Positions 56,121-64,000 of a stretch of 64,000 nt of DNA are shown piece after piece. The stretch spans positions 388,956-452,955 of the forward strand of contig JBBELK010001083.1 of the NCBI GenBank assembly GCA_037783545.1, in the 5' to 3' direction. A program made the position numbers and the translations under genes. This DNA is from Henricia sp. BOLD:AAB3569 (taxonomy: Eukaryota > Echinodermata > Asteroidea > Spinulosida > Echinasteridae). The number at the start of each line of letters is the position of its first letter. The stretch's first letter is position 1. The notes under the pieces are model-generated. The model was not told where the DNA came from. It saw only the letters and a program-made list of their open reading frames with translations, and ran no database searches.

Positions 56121-58072
56121 ATGCCTGACGAGGTTTGGGTGAGTTCCAGGGGGGGAATTAGTGTGTCATGGTGAGAAAATGACACATTTGTTTTGTCCTG
56201 TTTTGTGGTAACCTGTTCATGTTCTTAAACATTCTCAGCTCTACTGGTTAAAAGACGACATCCCAATGAAAAATTATAAAACAAGAGCTGAGATTATCTT
56301 AGCTAGTTCAGTGAAGCCTTGCCACCATGATCTCTCTTGAACTTTATTCCTTTGAGGGATATGTTCAGCTAAAATTTGATATATTATTTTCCTACATTAA
56401 ATCCAATTTAATAATAAATATCTATAAATGTCTTTAATTTAATACTGGTGACAGAACGTTTTTGGTCGAGTGTATTTCATGATGATATATGACATCCCTG
56501 TATAGGTTACTGCCCTTTACTCAGTGTGTTCTAAGATAACGGTTGACCTAGACTTGGTTCCAAGTCCGAGATCCTGTTTTGTTTTCCGTATGCGTAGCGC
56601 CCTCTGTTGATTTGTGGAAATTATGGACAGGGAACTAGTCTATTTAGGTTCAGACAGAAATAGACTAGTTCCTTGTCCATACATTTCACAAATCGGAAAC
56701 GGAAAACAAACCAGGATCTCGGTTGACCTAGACTTGGTTCCAAGTCCGAGATCCTGTTTTGTTTTCCGTATGCGTAGCGCCCTCTGTTGATTTGTGAAAT
56801 CTATGGACAGGGAACTAGTCTATTTAGGTTCAGACCGAAATAGACTAGTTCCCTGTCCATACATTTCACAAATCGGAAACGGAAAACAAACCAGGATCTC
56901 GGTTGACCTAGACTTGGTTCCAAGTCCGAGATCCTGTTTTGTTTTCCGTATGCGTAGCGCCCTCTGTTGATTTGTGAAATCTATGGACAGGGAACTAGTC
57001 TATTTAGGTTCAGACCGAAATAGACTAGTTCCCTGTCCATACATTTCACAAATCGGAAACGGAAAACAAACCAGGATCTCGGTTGACCTAGACTTGGTTC
57101 CAAGTCCGAGATCCTGTTTTGTTTTCCGTATGCGTAGCGCCTTCTGTTGATTTGTGAAATCTATGGACAGGGAACTAGTCTATTTAGGTTCAGACCGAAA
57201 TAGACTAGTTCCCTGTCCATACATTTCACAAATCGGAAACGGAAAACAAACCAGGATCTCGGACTTGGGACCAAGTCTACGGTTAACCCTGAAACATGAA
57301 TACCTTTGAGTTTTCTCCAATGAAACTGTGTTTTCCGTTGAAAGTCCCATTGGTTTGTGCAGTGTGTGTGGACATTTTGAGGGATAGCGTGTGATAGCAT
57401 AGCAACAATATTCAAGGGGGCGGAGTTAATTCGGCAAACTCGGAACAAAGCATTGGGTTTGCAGTCTCTACTTGACAACGTGGGGATCGCCCCTTTAGAT
57501 TTCTCCGTGGGTTTTCAACTCACTTTTAAAATTGCATCTCCTTCTTCGTCACCTCAAGTTGATAATAAAGTACAGTTTGCTAATATCATGATGACATAAA
57601 AGATGTCAAAAAATAACAATAGCAATGGAACTAACCAATGACTATGTTGCACAAAATCTGTGGGTTGTAGAACTACCCAGGACAGCTAGTAGCAGTCTTG
57701 CAGACGGTGAACGAATCGTCACATCTGCATTGCCAACACAAATCTTCTAATAAACTCAACGACCATGTAGATCCGTCGGGGTGGGATTGGATATCCCCTG
57801 ATTCGTTTTCCATTCGGCATGACTGTCCGGCGGCGCGTCCGGGATTAAATGAGCCGCTGCTGAAAGAGGCTGTTGGAAACAACAGGGCTGCGTTTAGACT
57901 GGTTTCCGTCCACATATAAGCGAACCAATCTATAGGGATCGGGAACCAATCTAGGCTGCGTTTAGATTAGTTCCCGATCCCTATAAGGGGCGTTCGAGAT
58001 GCTGACACCGGGTAACATCAACTTACACCGGAGCGTTCTTTTAGCCATCACGTGTTACACGAGTCTGCCCCT
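56121..58072 (+). repeat. Module D, left part, copy 2
   Basis: Matches 15298-16960 but has the hairpin array (56541-57288) and lacks MITE-H. The minus-strand frame at 57161-57478 spans the array edge. Confidence 0.8.
56541..57288 (+). repeat. Tandem array of a 180-bp hairpin, four copies
   Basis: GGTTGACCTAGACTTGG starts at 56541, 56721, 56901 and 57081, an exact 180-bp period, with a final partial end to 57288. Each unit is itself palindromic. Units 2-4 are almost identical; the first has a few private changes (GTGGAAATTATGG, TTCCTTGTCC). Confidence 0.95.
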
Positions 58073-59384
58073 TGTCCGGCGGCCACCAGGCTCAACCTTG
58101 TTTTGGGGTCTATAGTTTTTTTTATAATGGATTATGGTTCCTGAGATACCCAAATTGACCAAACATAAAACTGTTACTCTGTTGGTATTGAGCAATTTTA
58201 GATATAGGCAAAAAACAAAATGGCCGCCAAAAACCTGGTTTTTGACAGAAAATAATCATTTTAAGAGTACATTTGCGTATGATAGCCAAATAATTTGCAT
58301 TTATTTCTCAAAGGCAAATGTCTAAAACAAACCTGATGTTATACACAATCTCAGATAACTTAATTTGCATATTCAATATGGCGCCAGCATTGTCTATTTG
58401 AGCTTAATTTGCATAATGAGGCATTAATATGGAGGCATTAATAGTCATTTATCAGAGGGATCTGAAGTGCCATAAATATAATTTTCTAACCATTGTAGTG
58501 CAATACTCTCTTCTCTATAAAGAATAATAAAAAATAAAATCTCCGAGTCCCACAGGCAAGGATGAAAGTTTTTCAGTAAAGTAGGTTATATTGCTAGTGC
58601 CTTGGTTCTTAAATAATGAATACAATATTATTGTTATGTTATTAATGGTAAACTAGTCTCTTTACCCGTTTTCTTTTGACTCATTTCGTTATTATTTCCC
58701 TCAATGTGTTAGTTTCCAGGATTTTTTCTAATGTATATATTTTCATAGAACAAATAGGTTTTTATTAACTTGATAATGTGTGATACTTCATATCACATGC
58801 TAACAACGCACTTTGGCTTTACAACATGAAATGTTAACGATATTACTTGGAAAACTTAAATGGATGAAACTAAAAAAAAATATCTGCTGGTACCATTTGT
58901 AATTGACACTGCGACAGTTCTTTATGTTTGCTGATATGTGACCCGCTCTGCGAAAAAGGGTATCTAGTCGCGCTGGCTATAGTATTCTTTTTGCGACCAT
59001 AATACCCCAGTCACAATAAGCTTGCGATATGTTTGCGAGTAGTTTGCGACGGATCTCTAGGCATTTTCGGCCGGGGCCCCACGGGACTCCTTGCGGCTGC
59101 CGGGTAATTTTTGGGCATCGGACGGGCATCGAGTTACTTTTAACTCGGACTTAAAACCTGGTGCGGCGTTTCGCATCGCAAACTGATCGATGCCTGACCG
59201 ATGTCCGGCAGGGCATCGCAGACATCGGGCGGGCTCCGGGCCAAATTTTTGACAACTCAGACAATCCATATATCGGCCAGGCGCCGCCCAGACGCTGCTC
59301 GCCGCACTTTTAATTGTGACTCCCAATCGCGCGATCGTTCGCCGACCTCTACACGCCGCCCGGCCTCCGCTTTAATTGTGACTT

Positions 59385-59664
59385 AAGGCGCGTTCATCAC
59401 ACTATCGCGGAAAAATCACACTGTTCCATTGGTTTGTACACAAACTGGTTTGCCGCTTGTGCGCGGCCTATCGCGATGCGCAAAACGTTTTCAGCTGGGT
59501 CAAAGTTCAAATTTGTTGAACTTTGACCGCGGTGCGCTGACCTTTCCAACGCGCAGCCAGTGAGGTATCAGAGAAGCCCCAAGTTACCAGAGTGGAATTA
59601 TCTATTTTGGAATAATCGGCGATTAGGAACTCATGTAATGCGGTGAGCGCAGCGCGAAAGTGTA
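59385..59664. mobile_element. MITE-C inside TE-D, right end missing
   Basis: Starts AAGGCGCG, CACACTATCGCGG; ends GCGCAGCGCGAAAGTGTAA without the terminal CGCGATAGTGTG. Unit 1 has the site without insertion near 18265 (GTGACTTAGGCATAAG). Confidence 0.8.
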
Positions 59665-59719
59665 AGGTATAAGAAGAAATCTGTGGCATTTCAACGCTCA
59701 TTAACACAAAAGAAATTCC

Positions 59720-59819
59720 AGGGGGAACACAGCCATTCCAGTGGGAACACAGCCATTCCAGGGGGAACACAGACATTCCAGGGGGAACACAGACATTCCA
59801 GGGGGAACACAGATATTCC
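59720..59819 (+). repeat. 20-bp minisatellite, unit 3 copy
   Basis: Five copies of AGGGGGAACACAGMCATTCC-type units. One has AGTGGG and the last CAGATATT, variants not found in unit 1. Confidence 0.95.
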
Positions 59820-60600
59820 AGGCGGTATCTGGGCAACGCCAGTAATTTCCATTGTGTTTTGGTATTTTATTGAGCGTGGATTTGCCGCGGATTTCTTTTT
59901 GTGGTCGTAAAAAGAATACTAGCCAGTATGACTTAATACCCTTTTTCGCAGAGCGGGTCACATATGGGATCACGTATCCACGTCTTCCTGAGACTGATTT
60001 ACATTGTTTGCTTCTCTAGTTTGGTCGTTCAGGCATTTCATAGATGCATTTTTTGAAGAGTATTTTTCTTTGTTGTTTTAGATGTAGGATTAACATAAAC
60101 CATGGAAAAGGCAGCCATTCTGAAAAGAACAGAGTGGATGTTCCTCTAGAATTTGAAGTAGATTACTCTACAACTATTCTTATACCTATCTTGTAAATTT
60201 GATCTAAATACAGGCCACTTTGATATAATTTTAATGGGATGGGTGGCAGTTGACAAATGGTTGCCATGTCAACTGTATTAAAATTTGATATTGGTATAAT
60301 CCATATTTCTTGTGAGGCTATTGGATACCTCTGTATGAAATGTTGTCATTCTGTGACCTTTTGAACAATTCTAAAGCATTACAGCCACACTATAACAGAG
60401 CAATTGGTGCTTTTATTAGCAAAAAAACACAATTTGGCGGCCAATTTGTTTTTGGCCGAAATAAAAATTGCTCAATGCTGACAGAGTAACAGTTTTCAGA
60501 TTTTTCAAACCGAGGGTTTAGACTATCATAATCCGTTGAAAAAAAAACTATAGACCCCAAAACAAGGTTAGGCCCAACATCTGGGTTTGGCTGCCGGACT

Positions 60601-61440
60601 AATACAGGAAAAAGTAAATATATCGATCACTGCGCCAACATTTTCGCGCCACTCGCAGACTACCAGCGACGCGCCGTCATGACTGTGTGGTTTTTCTATT
60701 ACGTGTAGTATTAGTCCGGGAGCCCAGCAGGATTTCATCATAATTTTGAGTGCAAAAGGTTTGAAGTGTGGGATTGGTAGAAGTAGCTGGGACATCTCCC
60801 AAACGGGCTTTCTTAAGTGTCCCGGGTGGTGCGTTGGGAGGGGGCAGCCCCCTAAAGTCGCCCAAAAATTCGGTTTCATCATAATTTTAGCACGGATCGT
60901 AAGGCCAACCTACACTGATTGAGAATTCGTTACTTAAGAAAGATATATTTGGTGCGTTAGCCACTTAAGAAAGCGGTTAATTAGCGCTAATTAGACGTTT
61001 AATCATAATTCTGAGTGCAAAGACAAAACGTATGTCTATGTGCACCCTACACACGGCTGAACACAAAAATGCCACTTAAGAAAATTTCTGGTGTTGCGAA
61101 CCCTACTTAAGAAAGGGTCAAAGGTTAATTAGGTCAAAGGTCACCAATATTCAAAATACGAAGAGCAAATTTTAAACGTGTTTGGATTAAAAGTTTATGA
61201 CAAATCAATCACGAATTAACCATTTAAGAACAAGATATGTGGTGCTAAGTCTAATTAAGAAGGCCTTCAATTAGCACTAATTACACCTTTAATCATAACT
61301 ACGAGTGCATCAATAAAACAAGTGCCAATGTGTTCCTATAACCATACAAAAGCAAAATCACCCGCTTAAGAAAATGTTCGGTGGTGCGAACCCTGCTTAA
61401 GAACGCCTGGAAATCCTAAAGCTCAGGGTCACGTGTAACA
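60601..61440. repeat. Degenerate tandem repeat, period about 265-290 bp
   Basis: TCATAATTYTGAGTGCA-like words recur near 60736, 61001 and 61292, and CACTTAAGAAA / GCGAACCCT(A/G)CTTAAGAA words recur in the same order. CTTAAGAA occurs many times. The 60568-60882 minus-strand frame has no domain. Confidence 0.55.
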
Positions 61441-61640
61441 GTAAGCCCCGCCCCCTGCGTCTTCCCATTCCCGCCCTGCAGCCCGGCGCACTGCATCCCG
61501 GGCGCCCTGCACTGCCGACCCCAGGCGCCATGGTCCCCGGTTCCCTCTCCCGGTCCTGATCCCCACACCAATCCCCCCCCCCCCCCCCCCCCCCCCCCCC
61601 CACCCCAACCCACCTTCTCCCCCAGCCGGTCATGATACGT
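61441..61640. repeat. GC-rich block with long poly-C tract
   Basis: Unusually GC-rich for the window, ending in about 30 C residues (61568-61601). The Gly-rich minus frames reflect base composition only. Confidence 0.8.
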
Positions 61641-62298
61641 GCAAGTTACGGATATGCCGTTGTCAAACACGATTGCAAATTGAAGAATAATGTCGAGGTG
61701 GTTACGGTGTATAAAAGGAGGGCACCAGCGCCCCCTCCCCTTCCCCGCTGAGCTACATCAGACCGATCACCCAACCCGACGATCTGGGCTTGTCAGGAGT
61801 TGAAGTTCCACTTTCATGAAAATCCCCCCCCCCCCCCTCCCCCGGCCCCACCCCGACCAAACCAGCCTACGCGCCACTAACTGTGCGTGATTTCCGATTT
61901 GCTGATAAATAATTTGTAACCTAAGAACAGCATATCACGTGTATAAGTGCGTAAGGACAACTTATTTAGCAAATTTATTGGTATCAATTAGAGTAATGCC
62001 CACAAGTTCAACACTTGATTCACAAACAAGCTAACGAACCAAATTCCACAAATTAAGAAGAAATATTCCCAGTGGCGGATCCAGCCTCATTAAAATACAG
62101 GAATACGATGGATTTCAGGGGGTTATTTCCGTCCGTTTTGTGTTTAGGAACTGGTTAAAGATCGGTAATACATGTATTAGCCACCTTTGGTAATGGAGTG
62201 CGACATTTTATGTTTGTGTTGATTTTGGTTAACCTATCCGGACCGGAACCAAGTCAGACCACATACTGCGAGCTTCCACCCTAGCCCTCCGACGACTC
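61641..62298. other. Unassigned
   Basis: Short poly-C tract at 61826-61838; otherwise no ORF, repeat or inverted repeat recognised. Confidence 0.4.
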
Positions 62299-62301
62299 CA
62301 G

Positions 62302-63120
62302 GGACCTTATTCACAAAGCGCTCTTAGGGCTTAAGAGCTCGTAAACCGCTCGCAAGTCCCTCTTAGTAATTTACGTGGTATTCACCATCCCTTCGTAAAT
62401 TTTAAGAGCGTGCGTAGAGTCACACATCTGTGTACACAGGGGTTTATGGGGTACTTGCATTGTTGTCCTATTTTCCCTTTTCTTTATAATTCCTCTGTGG
62501 GGTACCACTGTTCCTTTTGAATTTCTTTATGGGGTACCATTGTTCCATTGTGTTTGGTACCCCACAAGTGTGTCCGTGTTAGACCATTGTAACTTGCGGG
62601 AGGTCTGAGCTCCCTTAACGTCCACTTTAGTCTAAGAGATTGTTCATCGCGTTTATTTTTCGCGTAATTTTAGCCCACGTGTCGTTTTTGCACTTCAAAG
62701 TTGCTGTGTCGCAGAATTTACTGACAAGTGTTTTGTAGTTAACCTCAACGAGGCCAACCAGCTTGTCCACTTCATCTCCGCTAAAGTTTGCTTTGCGTGC
62801 ACGTTTCTGCTTTTTCTTGGACTCTGCCATCCTTTCAGTGCTCACGTCCCTTGATCTGTAGAGAATGTGTCCGTGCACGGCAGTCGGGCGCCGCCCTAAA
62901 TAACTTTGCATTGCGTAACACCGTCAGCGTAAATAATGCCCCAGACCATCAGATCTTATTTAACGACCACGCAAGTTAATATCTCGGTAACTGAAGTGCA
63001 TGTTATGAAGACTTCATGAATACCACTTAGTACGCTCTCAAAGCCCTCGCAAAGTCCTCGTAACTTCTTCGTAAGTCACTCTTAGTGAGCAAATTTAAGA
63101 GCGCTTCGTGAATAAGGCCC
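62302..63120 (-). mobile_element. PIF/Harbinger-type element with Myb-like ORF, 819 bp
   Basis: Inverted ends GGACCTTATTCACAAAGCGC and GCGCTTCGTGAATAAGGCCC, direct CAG on both sides (62299-62301, 63121-63123). The ends continue with CTCTTA words and further CTCGCAA/CTTCGTAA subrepeats. It encodes only the Myb/SANT-like protein; the DDE transposase of autonomous Harbingers is absent. Confidence 0.75.
62627..62911 (-). CDS. Myb/SANT-like DNA-binding protein, Harbinger/NAIF1-type
   Basis: 94 codons from ATG at 62911; a second ATG at 62830 (MAESKKKQKRARKANFS) is the likelier start, since it opens the conserved part and gives 67 residues. A basic run KKKQKRARK precedes the domain: NFSGDEVDKLVGLVEVNYKTL, then KCKNDTWAKITRKINAMN. 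This is the pattern of the Myb/SANT-like domain found in Harbinger second ORFs and in vertebrate NAIF1. The stop after NNLLD cuts it right after the third helix, so it is truncated compared with family members. It lies wholly within the TIR element. In active elements this protein helps bring the transposase to DNA; function here is doubtful. Confidence 0.7.
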   Translation of the reverse strand: MQSYLGRRPTAVHGHILYRSRDVSTERMAESKKKQKRARKANFSGDEVDKLVGLVEVNYKTLVSKFCDTATLKCKNDTWAKITRKINAMNNLLD

Positions 63121-63123
63121 CAG

Positions 63124-63246
63124 ATCTCTAGCACCCGGTCACACCGAGCTGCCCTAATAAAAAGAGATAGCCCATGCTTCTGACACTATCCGCCATGCGG
63201 TCCTGCCCAAGGACTTTTCCAGGATCCAAGCCCTCACAAGTTATCT
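63124..63246. other. Short unassigned link
   Basis: No feature recognised. Confidence 0.4.
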
Positions 63247-63379
63247 ATTAACCACGCCTAGGACCACCCGCCGGCCGTAAACAGATCAGGAAATTCCACG
63301 AAATCACTCATACCCGCGCGCCCTCCGCCCTGAGCCGGACAATAGGACTGATCTATATCCTAATGTCCGTACAATACCA
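63247..63379 (+). repeat. Left arm of an inverted repeat around the Penelope fragment
   Basis: TAACCACGCC ... CCGCCGGCC and ATAGGACTGATCTATATCCT ... CCGTACAATACC match the reverse complement of 63920-63987. About 60 extra bases (63277-63338) interrupt this arm. Confidence 0.8.
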
Positions 63380-63381
63380 AA

Positions 63382-63416
63382 TCCCCCCCCCCCCACCCCC
63401 CCCCCCCCCCCCACCC
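63382..63416 (+). repeat. Poly-C tract
   Basis: C run broken by two A residues, immediately inside the left inverted arm. Confidence 0.9.
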
Positions 63417-63418
63417 CC

Positions 63419-63895
63419 CTATATACCACTCTCTCTGGAAGGACCCCACACCAGCCACAGGACGCAATATTTCCAGTCAATTGCTGACTCTCCACCAGCC
63501 AGGACAAGATGGCAGTAATCGTAGTCTGCTTTGTCCATGTCTACGGGAAGGATGGGTATGGATCGGTCTTGGCGTAGGGCTTGGAGTGCTGACAGTTCTT
63601 GCCTTGAGTAGTTAGGTCTGGTTTGCTTGGCTTGCTTGAGTACTTGGTGGATTTGGAGTCGGACATAATGTGTAAAGCGCCATGAGTATCTTGCAGGATA
63701 GACATGTGCGCTATATAAGATGCCATTATCATCATCATCTACGGTCGTCTTGCTGAGGTGTTGTAAGGCCAGTTCTGTTGACTGAATGATGTCCTCGACC
63801 GGGATGGCAAAGTTCATGCCGAGGGACAGAACTTTGGTTTCTGTGCGTGAGAGCGGTCGCTGCAGGCTGAGGTTGACCACGGTTTGGCTAATCAA
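63419..63895 (-). pseudogene. Penelope-like retroelement, N-terminal fragment
   Basis: 158 codons on the minus strand. Residues 14-48 (LSRTETKVLSLGMNFAIPVEDIIQSTELALQHL) and about 80-125 (HQVLKQAKQTRPNYSRQELSALQALRQDRSIPILPVD) match the conserved start of Penelope-type reverse transcriptases, which leads to an LPADKG-like motif; here that motif is altered. A piece of SINE 3' end (63661-63741) lies between them and is read through in frame. The catalytic RT and GIY-YIG parts are missing, so this is a dead fragment. Confidence 0.65.
63661..63741 (+). mobile_element. SINE 3' tail inside the Penelope fragment
   Basis: Plus strand GCGCTATATAAGATGCCATT followed by ATC repeats, the typical L2/CR1-type SINE 3' terminus. 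It adds about 27 codons without breaking the minus-strand frame. Confidence 0.65.
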
Positions 63896-63919
63896 GGATG
63901 GCTGGGACCTGAAGGGCTT

Positions 63920-63987
63920 GGTATTGTACGGACGTTAGGATATAGATCAGTCCTATTGGCCGGCGGTTGGTCCAAGGCGTGGTTACT
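63920..63987 (-). repeat. Right arm of the inverted repeat
   Basis: GGTATTGTACGGACGTTAGG ... GGCGTGGTTAC, complementary to 63247-63379. The window ends 13 bases later, so the element's right side may continue. Confidence 0.8.
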
Positions 63988-64000
63988 AAATGACTTGGTG

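Larger units (their letters stand above)
58938..59961. mobile_element. TE-D, copy 2, with nested MITE-C
   Basis: Same TIRs as 17771-18662, ATAT on both sides. Longer because of the MITE-C at 59385-59664; it lacks the 92-bp insertion of unit 1. Confidence 0.75.
41038..60600 (+). repeat. Unit 3 of the tandem segments
   Basis: The most complete unit: C (41112-49233), A (49234-50758), private segment (50835-53455), B (53456-56023), D (56121-58072), TE-E (58073-60600). C and A are nearly identical to unit 2; B and D match unit 1. It begins with the right end of the TE-B that BEL interrupts (41038-41111). Confidence 0.9.
58073..60600. mobile_element. TE-E, copy 2
   Basis: Left end GTCCGGCGGCCACC, right end GGCTGCCGGACT. 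The inverted homology includes AACCTTGTTTTGGGGTCTAT and TGGCCGCCAAA near both ends (the latter near 58220 and 60440; the 60410-60460 part is missing in unit 1). Contains TE-D (58938-59961). Confidence 0.65.

Noticed and set aside
56541-57288. CRISPR array
   Set aside because: Regular 180-bp period, but whole units are repeated without variable spacers, and this is animal DNA.

Overview
This is animal genomic DNA, AT-rich and almost free of host coding sequence. It is a dense mosaic of transposable elements: a BEL/Pao LTR retrotransposon, tRNA-derived SINEs, a Penelope-type fragment, a PIF/Harbinger-type element with a Myb/SANT-like ORF, and many small terminal-inverted-repeat (TIR) elements. 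The mix suggests a marine invertebrate, perhaps an echinoderm, hemichordate or cephalochordate. That guess is weak: no host gene was recognised that would fix the phylum.

Layout: the main architecture is three tandem, same-orientation copies of a segment of about 19.5 kb. Unit 1 is about 1945-19482, unit 2 about 21897-34804 (its end broken by the BEL element), and unit 3 about 41038-60600. Within units I use four module names in left-to-right order: C (repeat-rich, with a tRNA-like sequence), A (TATA-like boxes, short leader and a signal-peptide-like first exon ending in a splice donor), B (AT-rich, no gene seen), and D (hairpin elements followed by a long-TIR element). Unit 2 lacks D, because BEL joins its B end directly to the C start of unit 3. 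Units differ by insertions and deletions, so an absent insertion in one unit often gives an exact empty site for another.

Unit 1 is split between A and B by a 5.86 kb insertion (5598-11456). It has split direct repeats and no target duplication, a layout known from tyrosine-recombinase retroelements. Unit 3 has a private 2.6 kb segment (50835-53455) carrying a possible first exon on the minus strand.

Element names used below: MITE-A (palindromic, ends AGCGGGCCTCCC, target duplication TAA/TTA); TE-B (ends AGCCYGGTTTCCATAT, TAA/TTA); MITE-C (TIR includes CGCGGAAAAATCACACT); TE-D (ends GTGACCCGCTCTGCG, ATAT); TE-E (long-TIR element carrying TE-D); TE-F (TIR GTCCATAAAGTACGTACGCA, poly-C subterminal); MITE-G (29-bp TIR, 9-bp duplication). 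BEL is inserted inside a TE-B copy, MITE-G inside a MITE-A that is itself inside a TE-B, and TE-D inside TE-E.

The last 3.4 kb (60601-64000) is single-copy here: a degenerate repeat, poly-C tracts, the Harbinger-type element and the Penelope-type fragment. The only protein domains recognised with confidence are those of BEL (Gag, protease, reverse transcriptase/RNase H, integrase; all interrupted except integrase), the Myb/SANT-like ORF and the Penelope N-terminal region.
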